Below are positions 17,482 to 25,704 of a stretch of DNA of 64,000 nt, piece by piece. The position numbers and the translations under genes are program-made. Position 1 is the first letter of the stretch; the number at the start of each line of letters is the position of its first letter. The stretch is from NCBI RefSeq assembly GCF_003664005.1, contig NZ_RCCJ01000001.1:248001-312000 (forward strand). Direction: 5' to 3'. The notes beneath the pieces were generated by a model. That model did no database searches. It worked only from the letters and a program-made list of their open reading frames with translations, and was not told where the DNA came from. This DNA is from Hydrogenivirga caldilitoris. Its GTDB lineage: Bacteria; Aquificota; Aquificia; Aquificales; Aquificaceae.

Positions 17482-18984
17482 CTAAACCCTCCCCATCAGC
17501 TTTGCCACGTGCATAACGTAGTTGGCGGATGTCCCCGCATAGCCGTAGTGGGGAACTTTGTAGGTAGCCTTCCTCAGCTCAGGTCTCTCATCCTCGTAGT
17601 TCCTTATATCTTCTACACTCAACCCGGTTCTCTCCAAAGCCTCTTCAAATTCCCTCTGTGCGCGCTTCTTAGCTTCGGTGAGTATCATCTGGCATCTTGA
17701 GAGGGCGTGAACTTCAGCATCTCCCTTTATTTCAATGGGAGCGTAGAGAAGGTCCGGATACTTACCCAAGACTGCCTGCATGGCACCTATAGACATGGTG
17801 TTGGGCATGCACCCGTAGGGAGATAGCTCGCATATCATGTGGGCGTGTTTATTTAGATGGGCATACAGGGCTTTACCTATAAGCATGTACCCTTCACCAC
17901 CCGCGAGAAAATGATGGAAGTAAGGTTTTGCTAAGCTTCTTAACTCTTCCTGAGGTGGAAGGGTGTTTGGTATGTTGTTCAGGGCTTTCCTCAGCCTGTT
18001 ATAGGTGAAGTGGTACAGGTTGAGAAGAAGTTTTATAACAGCCTTCTTGAGCCAGAACTTTTCAACAAACTCCCTGCTTTCCTCCATTTTCCATAGGCTA
18101 AGGTATATGAGGTAATCCATCCACACCGCTATCGGAGGAGGTATCACCTCAGCACCTTCCTGCTCAAGCCATCTCTTTATGTTGTAGTTCCCGTCTCCCT
18201 CGTGAGTTTGGAGCCAGAACTCTCCTGTTATCTTAACCCTCGGTTTTACCCTAAGCCTATCAACCTCTACTTTGTCCCAGAGCTCCCTGACCTCCTTAAG
18301 GACCTTCACGAAGTAAGGTGTGGTAACGTGCCACAGGAGTGAGCCCCACTTCTTACCCCGCGAGGGTCTATTCTTTAGCCTATCGTAAATCAATTCTATG
18401 CTCTCTTTAAGAACCTTATCGGTTTCGCCAGGGATAACCTCGTAGGGACGTATCGCGTACTCCATATCTGTCATCAGGTCTCCGAGAAACATTGAGTAGA
18501 CAAGACCAAAAGTAAGGGGCATGGTTATCTCCAGTCCACCTTCGTTCTGCTCCATCTGAAGCAGATCCAGCAGAAACATGCGGAAGTCTTTAAAATCCAG
18601 GTTCTCAAGCACCCTTTCGTAGGATTCGTGATACTGACCGAATCTGCAGGGTCCACAGGCGCCTATGGTTACGAATACGTAGCCCTCTTTTACACCTTCC
18701 CTACCCTCTCTTTCACTCTTCTCTTTAAGGAATCTTGCCAGATTTCCGGCTGTAAAGGTTGTTGGACAACAAGCCCCTGTATCTATCAGCTCTTTTCCTA
18801 TATCAAGGTCAGCCCTCTTTATTTCAGGAAGCGGTTCTGCTTTGTATCCTGCATTTTCAAGGGCGCCCTGTATAAGCCTCTCATGCTTCCAGGTAAGTCC
18901 CCCGTAAACTATCTTTACTTTGCCCCTCTCTTCCCCCTTGAGGGGTCTGGGTCTGTATGCTCTATACTGCTGAATTACCTCCAT
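17482..18984 (-). CDS. 2-hydroxyacyl-CoA dehydratase-family iron-sulfur protein (COG3581 type)
   Basis: Protein of 500 residues with cysteines typical of the HgdB/BcrB-related family: DTGACCPTTFTAGN, TIGACGPCRFGQYHE and CELSPYGCMPNT. It is probably the electron acceptor and catalytic partner of the activase encoded 10 bases downstream. The natural substrate is unknown; the same domain set occurs fused in one very large protein in many anaerobes. I chose the ATG at 18984 because GGGAGGTGA lies just upstream; a GTG at 18993 is also possible. The start lies inside the 3' end of the TetR gene, so the two are co-transcribed. Confidence 0.83.
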   Translation of the reverse strand: MEVIQQYRAYRPRPLKGEERGKVKIVYGGLTWKHERLIQGALENAGYKAEPLPEIKRADLDIGKELIDTGACCPTTFTAGNLARFLKEKSEREGREGVKEGYVFVTIGACGPCRFGQYHESYERVLENLDFKDFRMFLLDLLQMEQNEGGLEITMPLTFGLVYSMFLGDLMTDMEYAIRPYEVIPGETDKVLKESIELIYDRLKNRPSRGKKWGSLLWHVTTPYFVKVLKEVRELWDKVEVDRLRVKPRVKITGEFWLQTHEGDGNYNIKRWLEQEGAEVIPPPIAVWMDYLIYLSLWKMEESREFVEKFWLKKAVIKLLLNLYHFTYNRLRKALNNIPNTLPPQEELRSLAKPYFHHFLAGGEGYMLIGKALYAHLNKHAHMICELSPYGCMPNTMSIGAMQAVLGKYPDLLYAPIEIKGDAEVHALSRCQMILTEAKKRAQREFEEALERTGLSVEDIRNYEDERPELRKATYKVPHYGYAGTSANYVMHVAKLMGRV

Positions 18985-19561
18985 GGCTCTCACCTCCCAC
19001 TGGTTTCCAAACTCCCTTCATTCCCAGCTCAATTATCTCCTTTGCTACCCTGTACGTATCAGGGTTTTCCTCATCTAACAGACTGGATATTACCTCCTTC
19101 AAAGCTCCAAGTATGCCTCTTGCGATCAGATGTGTATCGCACTCCCTTATCAACCCCATCTCTATGCCGAGCCACAATGAGTTTTCTATGAGGCGCGTAA
19201 CCTCCTCAAAGAAGTCGTTTATCACCCTGAAGAGATCAGGGTCGCTGTTTCTCTGCAGTACTATCCTTGCCAGCTCCCTCTCTTCAAGGGCAAACTCTAT
19301 AACCCTTTCCACGTTTTCAATTACCTGCTCAACGGGGTCGTGGAAGGGGTCTATCACCCTTATCCTTTCCTTTAGCTCCTCCACCACTTCCTTGAGAAGC
19401 TCTTTGAAAATGTCTTCCTTACTCCTGAAGTAGAGGTAGAAGGTTCCCCTTGCAACACCTGCCTCATCTATTATGTGAGCTATCTGGGCATTATGATACC
19501 CCTTCCTTGAAAAGACCTTCTTTGCAGCCTCTATAAGCCTCCCTCTTGTGTGAACTGACAT
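18962..19561 (-). CDS. TetR-family transcriptional regulator
   Basis: Repressor-like protein of 199 residues. The N-terminal 50 residues form the classic TetR helix-turn-helix (RLIEAAKKVFSRKGYHNAQI, then IDEAGVARGTFYLYF); the rest is an all-helical ligand-binding domain. It is the first gene of the leftward activase operon and overlaps the next start, so it probably controls that operon and itself. A 14-base perfect palindrome spans its start codon, and a -10 hexamer lies about 16 bases upstream. The ligand might be an acyl-CoA, which is a guess from the neighbours only. Confidence 0.92.
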   Translation of the reverse strand: MSVHTRGRLIEAAKKVFSRKGYHNAQIAHIIDEAGVARGTFYLYFRSKEDIFKELLKEVVEELKERIRVIDPFHDPVEQVIENVERVIEFALEERELARIVLQRNSDPDLFRVINDFFEEVTRLIENSLWLGIEMGLIRECDTHLIARGILGALKEVISSLLDEENPDTYRVAKEIIELGMKGVWKPVGGESHGGNSAV

Positions 19562-19567
19562 GTCAGT
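19554..19567. promoter_or_regulatory. Palindrome over the TetR start codon (candidate operator)
   Basis: ACTGACATGTCAGT is a perfect 14-base palindrome whose central ATG is the start codon of the tetR gene. A TATAAT hexamer (minus strand, 19583-19578) would start transcription near 19571, so a bound TetR dimer would cover the start of the transcript and block RNA polymerase. The size and symmetry are typical of TetR operators. Binding is inferred. Confidence 0.55.
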
Positions 19568-19577
19568 CTAATTTGAG

Positions 19578-19583
19578 ATTATA
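19578..19583 (-). promoter_or_regulatory. -10 hexamer of the tetR/activase operon
   Basis: TATAAT on the minus strand, 16 bases before the tetR start codon. No convincing -35 hexamer is visible 16-18 bases upstream. The expected leader is about 10 bases and overlaps the candidate operator. Confidence 0.45.
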
Positions 19584-19667
19584 TACAGGATTTCACGGGT
19601 TTTATGATTTAGCTCAACCTGTGTCTAAAACATAGTTATAAAAGCATCTTTTGTTTACCATATTTTC

Positions 19668-22481
19668 ATGAAGTTCTTTGAGAAGCTCGTCGGCAAGAGA
19701 GAGGAGAAGGTAAACTTCAAGGAAACCTATGAGTTTGGGGACCTTAAACTTTACCTTACGGAAAGCCTTGAGAGAGACCCAGATGCAAAGATAGAGGAGT
19801 ATTGGATTGAGGCGATAGACTCCAGCGATGATGGGTATTGGACCTTAGTTGGGAGGAGGTATGGTGTTTTCCAGCTCTACGACTGGAGAGGAAAGCTCCA
19901 CAGACTTCCCGCAAGACCCCCTTCCCAGTCCGTAACGGACATAGTGTTCAGTGGGAAGTACCTCGGTATAGTCGCCTCTCCATACCTTGCTATCTATTAT
20001 CTCAACCAGCCAAAAGACCCTTCCTCCTGGAAGACCGTTAGGATATCTCAGGAAGGGTTAAGACCCACGGGTGGACTTGATATAAGGAACGGGACTTTGG
20101 CTTTTGGTGTGGTTGGGGAGAAGGTTTACACAATAGACCTTTCTGGAGACCTGTCTCAGGAAACCGTTGATTTTAAAAGCACATTTATATACAGAGATGC
20201 CGAAATAGGAGACCTGAAGGTCATAAAGATTCTGCCCAGTGCAAAGCTTGTCTTAGGAGGTACCCAGGGTACAGCCATATACAGCATAGGTGGAAACCTG
20301 CTCAAGAGGTTGGATTACGCCCCCTCAAGAGCGCTTGTAAACGTTGAGGATAAGCTGTACATTGCCGATAACTCCCAGAAAAAGATATTCATATACGACC
20401 CGAATCTTGACAACCTTGAAGCTGAAATACCCTTAGAACACCAAGTTTCTACAATGGATATTTCTCCCGATGGCAGGTATCTATTCTCAGCAGACCTGGA
20501 GGAGAACAGACTTGGTATTTACGACCTGTCATCAGGGGAGTTCCTTGACTTTATAGAAGGTTTCGGTTACAGCGTAGTGAAGGTTTCACCTGATGGTAGC
20601 CTGTACACGTCCAGATATGAAGATGCGGAAGATAAGAGACTGTACTACCTGGAGAAGTTTGAGACCAACCTCATAGACTTCATATATACGGAAGACAGAC
20701 AGAGGCAGATAATCAAGAATGCGGAGAAACTGTACAAAGAACTTTTAAAGAAGATAAAGACTGTAGGTGAAGAATCAGAGCTTGCGAATATAAAGGAATT
20801 TATTGAGTTAGACCGTATAGACATACCCATAAAGAGGGTGAGGGAGCTTATAAACGATGCAAGAGATAAGCTGGTTAATAGGTCTTACGAGATTTTTGTA
20901 GAGAAGATAGAGAACAAGCTCAAGAATAACGATATAACCGGGGAAGACTACAAGGAGATAGAGAGCAGGATAGAGAAAGCTGAAGAGGATTGGAAGGAAA
21001 GGCTTGAGGAATTAAGGGAGAGGGTGAGAGAGCATTTCCAGAGAGAGCTTGAAAATTACTTTGATAAAGTGAGAAGGGCAATAGCAGGGACAAATACAAC
21101 GGACATAAGGGAGCTTGAAGCTCTCCCTGAAGTTAAGGACACCCGTGCCTTTATCTCCAGGCTCCCCCGTGAGTTTTATAACCCAGCTTTGGAAAAACTC
21201 GTGAGGATACTTCAAGAAAAGCTAGTTGAGGACAGGCTTAAAACCTTTTCAATAGAGCTGCTGAAGGAGGAGGTCAGGTTCGGTAGGGAAACCTTCCCAA
21301 GATTTAGGGGACGGCCTGTAAGACTTAAGTGGAGGATAAAGGTAGAGGATAAACTTCTTCAGGAGGGGAAGGTATTTGGAAAACTTGTATTTGAAAGGGA
21401 AGATGGTATCTTGGCAGAACCCAAGAGGTACAACAATGTCCTTGCCCAGGAGGAGTTAAAGCATTTCCCCTCGTGGGTAAACAGATATCTTAGACACCTG
21501 AATGGACTCTGCTCCATAGAAAAACCCAGGGTTCCCGAATTTGTCTCTTACGAGGAGACCCCCTGGTTTGTCCAGAACCTTGAGAGGTTCACGTCCCTTG
21601 TGAAGGAACAACTTGATTTTAATGAAGGCATACTCATACTTGAGGGCGATGCCGGCGTTGGTAAGAACTTCCTGGTTGAGGTCTTTTCCGCCCTCACTAA
21701 CAGACCTCTCTTCATTGTTCCCTGCAACTCCAAAATGGAGAAAGAGGACATAACCTTTGTCTACGAGTTTGACCCCAAGAGGGGAACGAAGAGGGTTTAC
21801 TCTGACCTGGTAAAAGCTTTACAGACCCCAGGAGCTGTCATATACCTTGACGAGATTAACACCCTTCCTCCATCTCTCGTAAAGATATTCAACCCCCTCT
21901 TTGACTACAGAAGATACCTTGTCCTATCTTATGGGGAGGTCATAAAGGCGAGACCAGATGTGATCCTTATCGGTGGAATGAACCCCCAGAACTATTTGGG
22001 TGTATCGGAGCTACCTCAGGATATAAAGACGAGGGCTGACGTTATGTACGTTGATTATCCACCCTTCCAGGATGAGAGGGGTTTTTACTATCCTGATGAG
22101 GCTATGATTCTGAAGGACTACCTGAAACATGTAGCGTCTTTGAACAAGGAAGAGTTCACCTATCTATGGTATTTGGTGGTAAACGACGTAAAAACTACAA
22201 AGGGTGAAGAGCTGAGAACTCCAGAGCGGGAGCGTGAGATAAATCTCCTCTTTGAGCTTCTCAAAATAGCCAACGAGATAAGGAAAGCCTACAGAGCTTA
22301 TCAGACCCAACAATCTGAGGAACCGGTGGAGTTTGTGTTTTCTATAAGGGATACCATAAGGTGTGCCAGAAGACTGGAGAAGTTTTCAGATGCAAAGACT
22401 ACAGTTATAGAGACTATAATACCCAAGATAAGCTCCCCCCTTGAGAAGGAGATAGTTAAGAGCATAATTGAGAGGGTGTAG
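19668..22481 (+). CDS. Unrecognised propeller/coiled-coil/AAA+ ATPase
   Basis: I cannot assign a function to this 937-residue protein. Residues about 40-330 look like a beta-propeller of WD40/NHL style (repeated short strands; TMDISPDGRYLFSADLEENRLGIYDLSSG is cut here to its key DISPDGRYLFSAD piece). Residues about 340-530 are highly charged and helical, probably a coiled coil. Residues about 640-900 are an AAA+ domain of the MoxR/dynein-related type: Walker A GDAGVGKN (660-667), Walker B VIYLDEIN (D728, E729) and a sensor-like GGMNPQN near 769. Asn667 occupies the usual Ser/Thr position of Walker A. It is divergent from the tetR gene across 106 bases and has no Shine-Dalgarno site. Confidence 0.7.
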   Translation: MKFFEKLVGKREEKVNFKETYEFGDLKLYLTESLERDPDAKIEEYWIEAIDSSDDGYWTLVGRRYGVFQLYDWRGKLHRLPARPPSQSVTDIVFSGKYLGIVASPYLAIYYLNQPKDPSSWKTVRISQEGLRPTGGLDIRNGTLAFGVVGEKVYTIDLSGDLSQETVDFKSTFIYRDAEIGDLKVIKILPSAKLVLGGTQGTAIYSIGGNLLKRLDYAPSRALVNVEDKLYIADNSQKKIFIYDPNLDNLEAEIPLEHQVSTMDISPDGRYLFSADLEENRLGIYDLSSGEFLDFIEGFGYSVVKVSPDGSLYTSRYEDAEDKRLYYLEKFETNLIDFIYTEDRQRQIIKNAEKLYKELLKKIKTVGEESELANIKEFIELDRIDIPIKRVRELINDARDKLVNRSYEIFVEKIENKLKNNDITGEDYKEIESRIEKAEEDWKERLEELRERVREHFQRELENYFDKVRRAIAGTNTTDIRELEALPEVKDTRAFISRLPREFYNPALEKLVRILQEKLVEDRLKTFSIELLKEEVRFGRETFPRFRGRPVRLKWRIKVEDKLLQEGKVFGKLVFEREDGILAEPKRYNNVLAQEELKHFPSWVNRYLRHLNGLCSIEKPRVPEFVSYEETPWFVQNLERFTSLVKEQLDFNEGILILEGDAGVGKNFLVEVFSALTNRPLFIVPCNSKMEKEDITFVYEFDPKRGTKRVYSDLVKALQTPGAVIYLDEINTLPPSLVKIFNPLFDYRRYLVLSYGEVIKARPDVILIGGMNPQNYLGVSELPQDIKTRADVMYVDYPPFQDERGFYYPDEAMILKDYLKHVASLNKEEFTYLWYLVVNDVKTTKGEELRTPEREREINLLFELLKIANEIRKAYRAYQTQQSEEPVEFVFSIRDTIRCARRLEKFSDAKTTVIETIIPKISSPLEKEIVKSIIERV

Positions 22482-22585
22482 TTAGAGTAACTTACCCTGT
22501 TTCTTCCCTGTTATAAAGTAGGAGCATAAACCTCTATAGCTCTCAGGAGGGTTTCGTTCATGTGGTTGTATTATATATCTAAAGC

Positions 22586-23305
22586 ATGTCCGAGTTTGTA
22601 ATCTGGGGAAGAAACCCGATAATAGAAGCCCTCCGGGCTGGGAGGGAAGTTGAGAAGATATACGTTGCCCACGACTCCCATCCGCCAAGGGAACTTATGA
22701 AGCTTGCTAAGGAAAGGGGAATAAAGCTCCAGAAGGTTTCACGCCAGAAGGTTGAGGAGCTTGCCGGGACAAAGAAAACCCAGGGTGTTATCGCCCTTCT
22801 TAGCCCTGTATCCTACGTGAACCCTCGGGAGTTGTTTTCTGAAACCTTTAAAAGAAGTTCCTTCTTCGTGGTTATAGACCACATAACGGACCCTCAAAAC
22901 GTAGGAAACCTGTTAAGGACCTGTGAGGTTCTTGGCGGAGTTGGTGCTCTCCTATCAAAGGAAAAAACCACACCTGTAAATCAGACCGTAATAAAAGCTT
23001 CCTCGGGAGCCGTCTTTCACCTTAAACTCTCAAAGGTTTCAAGCTTGCATAGGGCTTTGAGGGAATTCAAAGATATGGGCGGCTGGGTTTTCTCCATAGA
23101 AAAGGGGGGCAAAGATATAAGGGACCTCCAGATAGTTCTCCCCTGCGCACTCGTTTTAGGCTCAGAAGACAAAGGGGTTTCAAAAAGCGTTCTTGATATC
23201 TCAGACGAGGTACTCACCATACCTATGAGGGGCAGGACGACCTCTCTGAACGTGGGAGCGGCAGGGGCTATAGCGATGTGGGAGGCTGTCAGGAGGGTGA
23301 TTTAA
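22586..23305 (+). CDS. rlmB: 23S rRNA 2'-O-ribose methyltransferase, RlmB/TrmH type
   Basis: SPOUT-class methyltransferase of 239 residues with an N-terminal L30e-like RNA-binding substrate domain (about 1-75) and a knotted C-terminal catalytic domain. It shows the three SpoU motifs: DHITDPQNVGNLLRTCE, LVLGSEDKGVS and IPMRGRTTSLNVGAAGAI. RlmB methylates the conserved G2251 of 23S rRNA in E. coli; other TrmH-type targets are possible. An AT-rich box just before the ATG and the lack of a ribosome site suggest a leaderless transcript. The 104-base gap upstream holds nothing else that I can identify. Confidence 0.88.
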   Translation: MSEFVIWGRNPIIEALRAGREVEKIYVAHDSHPPRELMKLAKERGIKLQKVSRQKVEELAGTKKTQGVIALLSPVSYVNPRELFSETFKRSSFFVVIDHITDPQNVGNLLRTCEVLGGVGALLSKEKTTPVNQTVIKASSGAVFHLKLSKVSSLHRALREFKDMGGWVFSIEKGGKDIRDLQIVLPCALVLGSEDKGVSKSVLDISDEVLTIPMRGRTTSLNVGAAGAIAMWEAVRRVI

Positions 23306-23320
23306 GACTATCATATACCT

Positions 23321-23905
23321 ATGAGGGAACACCTTTTGGACAGTACCTTTGTTGTTATAGACCTTGAAACCACAGGGTTTGATGTTAAACACGCCGAGGT
23401 TATAGATATAGGTGCTGTCAGGGTGGAAGGGGGAATTATAACGGATACCTTCTCAAGCCTGATAGACCCAGGATTCTTCATACCTGAAAGGATAAAGGAG
23501 CTTACCGGTATAACAAACGCGATGGTTGTTGGAAGTCCAAAGATGAGAGACGTACTTCCAGAATTTATGGAATTTGTTGGTGACGGCATTGTAGTTGGGC
23601 ACCATGTTACTCAAGACATAAAATTCATAGACAAGTACACCCGCCTTTACATGAAGGAGAGGTTCAAAAGACCTTATATATGCACCCTTGAGTTATCAAG
23701 GAAACTCCTTACCTCACTACCAAAGCATTCTCTGAAGGACGTTGCAGACTACTTTGGTATTGACTACTCCCGCCTACACAGGGCTCTGGACGACGCTGTA
23801 ATTACCGCTCACGTGTTTATGGAGCTTTTAAATCTCCTCTGGAGCAATTACGGAATAGGAGATTACTTCTCCATAAAGAAGTTGGCAAAGACAGGCAGGT
23901 TTTAA
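23321..23905 (+). CDS. 3'-5' exonuclease, DnaQ/epsilon type
   Basis: DEDDh exonuclease of 194 residues: motif ExoI VVIDLETTGFD, ExoII around VGHHVTQDIKFID, and ExoIII HRALDDAVITAHV with the His-4-Asp spacing. Proteins of this size act as polymerase III proofreading subunits or stand-alone exonucleases; the solo gene following rlmB by 15 bases does not decide between them. It converges with the PilZ gene, sharing a TTAA double stop. Confidence 0.85.
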   Translation: MREHLLDSTFVVIDLETTGFDVKHAEVIDIGAVRVEGGIITDTFSSLIDPGFFIPERIKELTGITNAMVVGSPKMRDVLPEFMEFVGDGIVVGHHVTQDIKFIDKYTRLYMKERFKRPYICTLELSRKLLTSLPKHSLKDVADYFGIDYSRLHRALDDAVITAHVFMELLNLLWSNYGIGDYFSIKKLAKTGRF

Positions 23906-25047
23906 GATAGGTATTCTTTAACGTACTCGTTTATATCTCTGACTATCTCCTTCTGCCTGCAGGTTATGTAAACCGAGAGTTTCGTTTCCTCCTGAGGGGT
24001 GGTATTTAAACGGAAAACCACAGAGCTACCCTTTGGAGGGGTTCTTATAGCCCTCACTATTCCTTCTGTGTTCACCTCCATATACTGCTTGTTCCTGCAG
24101 TCTTCAAGTTTAAAGCTCAGTTTCAGAGCCTCGCCCTCTTCAAAGGGGAGTTCCCTCTTGGGAATGAACACATTTACGTGGTCTATGGATATATCAAGTA
24201 TGTACCCGAGAAGGTCAATACCTTTTTCGCTGTTTATTGATACTTCAACTATATCCTTAGGTTTCACCCTTACAGAGCTTCTCTTTTCCTCTTTGCCCTC
24301 GGCTCTCTTGAATCTCCACAACTTTACCCTTTTACTCTCAGGTTCTATAACCTTTACCTCACCGTATATACCTTCTCCGAACTCCGGGTGTTTTAATAGG
24401 GTGAATCTATCTATAGCTATAACACCGAGTTGTGTCAGTCCAACTTCCAATAGGACTCCATCCTCTTTAACATCCATTATGGGAACAAAACTTCTTATAT
24501 GAAGCCCCTTATATATGTTGAAAAGCTCAACACTCTCACCTTTCTTCTTAAGGTCTTTGAATTTCTCAAGTAGTTTCTTGTTCTCTTCACCCTCAGGTTC
24601 TACGTTGCTGAAATCAACAGCCTTTTCCCTGTGAGATATAAGACTCCTTACCAGAGAGCTTATATCCTCATAGTCCTCTATTATCTTCTTGGAGCAGCCT
24701 TCCAGGACCTCATCTATCCTTGCCACGATGCCTCTAACGGCATCTAAAGAGCTTTCTTTGTGGAAACACTGGATTGAAAAATCCCCTACCAGCAGCAGGA
24801 ACGCTTTCGTGGAAATGAACTTCAGGTCAACGCCCCTTGCTTTCATCTTCTCTATAAACTCCACACAGCTGGAGAGGTCCATGTCCTTAGAGAAAAATGT
24901 TTGGTGGTACAGGTTTACAAAGAAGCTTTTTAGCTCCTCCTGCGGAACATCCACCTTCAGGGCTGAGCAAACCTTTAGGGCTGTGAAGACAAACTTCTTC
25001 TCGTAATTCCTCAGATAGGCTTCCCAACGGGAGATAAAATCTTCCAT
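23902..25047 (-). CDS. PilZ-domain protein with helical N-terminus
   Basis: Candidate c-di-GMP receptor of 381 residues. Residues 1-150 are helical with no recognised domain, residues about 170-250 look like a YcgR N-terminal (PilZN) barrel, and a PilZ domain follows. The arginine motif is intact (R256-SSV-R260), but the second motif reads DISIDH (285-290) instead of D/NxSxxG, with His in place of Gly, so binding may be altered. The layout matches the PilZ protein at 48308-49405, suggesting paralogues. Its ATG is only 12 bases from the GTG of the divergent DUF71 gene. Confidence 0.75.
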   Translation of the reverse strand: MEDFISRWEAYLRNYEKKFVFTALKVCSALKVDVPQEELKSFFVNLYHQTFFSKDMDLSSCVEFIEKMKARGVDLKFISTKAFLLLVGDFSIQCFHKESSLDAVRGIVARIDEVLEGCSKKIIEDYEDISSLVRSLISHREKAVDFSNVEPEGEENKKLLEKFKDLKKKGESVELFNIYKGLHIRSFVPIMDVKEDGVLLEVGLTQLGVIAIDRFTLLKHPEFGEGIYGEVKVIEPESKRVKLWRFKRAEGKEEKRSSVRVKPKDIVEVSINSEKGIDLLGYILDISIDHVNVFIPKRELPFEEGEALKLSFKLEDCRNKQYMEVNTEGIVRAIRTPPKGSSVVFRLNTTPQEETKLSVYITCRQKEIVRDINEYVKEYLS

Positions 25048-25059
25048 ACTTTTAATATC

Positions 25060-25704
25060 GTGGCGAGCGGTTTATCTTTCATCCTTTGGAGTGGAGGTAA
25101 AGACAGTTACCTCTCCTATAGGAAGGCTATCTCAAGAGGGTTGGTGGTAAAGTACGCCCTTTCCTATGTTGAAGAAAGAAGTAGACGTTTGATAGGCTGT
25201 TATCTGCGAGAATCCGTAATAAGAGAGCAGGTAAAGAGGCTTGGGCTGGAATTCATACCAGTCTATGGAAGTAAGAGGAAAGGGGACTTCGGCAAGAAGC
25301 TCCTTGAAATCCTCAGCAGGATAAGCCCTGTTAGCGGGGTCTTTGGAGATATATACCAGTTGGAGCACAGGATGTTTATTGAAAGAATCTGCTCGGAGCT
25401 AGGTATAAGGGCTGTTTTTCCCTTGTGGTACATGGATGAGGAACTGCTTCTAAGGGAGGTTCTGGAACTCTCAAAGCCTTTTGTAGTGTGCAGAAGGGTC
25501 AGGAAACTACCCACAAAGTTTCTCGGTGTGTACCTTGGAGCTGAACTCCTGGAGTTCCTCCATTCAAGAGGCTACTCAAAGAGCGGGGAAAATGGAGAGT
25601 ATCAGACCTTTGTAATGGAGTGTAAGGACTTTAAGCTTGATTTAAGCTTTGGTAAGAGATTTCGCAGGTCTTATTATGAATGTATAGATATGGAGGTAAA
25701 GTGA
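25060..25704 (+). CDS. DUF71 PP-loop ATP-binding protein (Dph6-like)
   Basis: Protein of 214 residues with an N-terminal PP-loop (FILWSGGKDSYLS) and the GVFGDIY and PLWYMDEELLLREVL segments of the DUF71/Dph6 family. In eukaryotes and archaea the family amidates diphthamide on elongation factor 2, a modification absent from bacteria, so the bacterial substrate is unknown. The GTG at 25060 is required because the PP-loop begins at once. The gene ends 1 base before the next ATG, indicating an operon with the epimerase-like gene. Confidence 0.8.
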   Translation: MASGLSFILWSGGKDSYLSYRKAISRGLVVKYALSYVEERSRRLIGCYLRESVIREQVKRLGLEFIPVYGSKRKGDFGKKLLEILSRISPVSGVFGDIYQLEHRMFIERICSELGIRAVFPLWYMDEELLLREVLELSKPFVVCRRVRKLPTKFLGVYLGAELLEFLHSRGYSKSGENGEYQTFVMECKDFKLDLSFGKRFRRSYYECIDMEVK

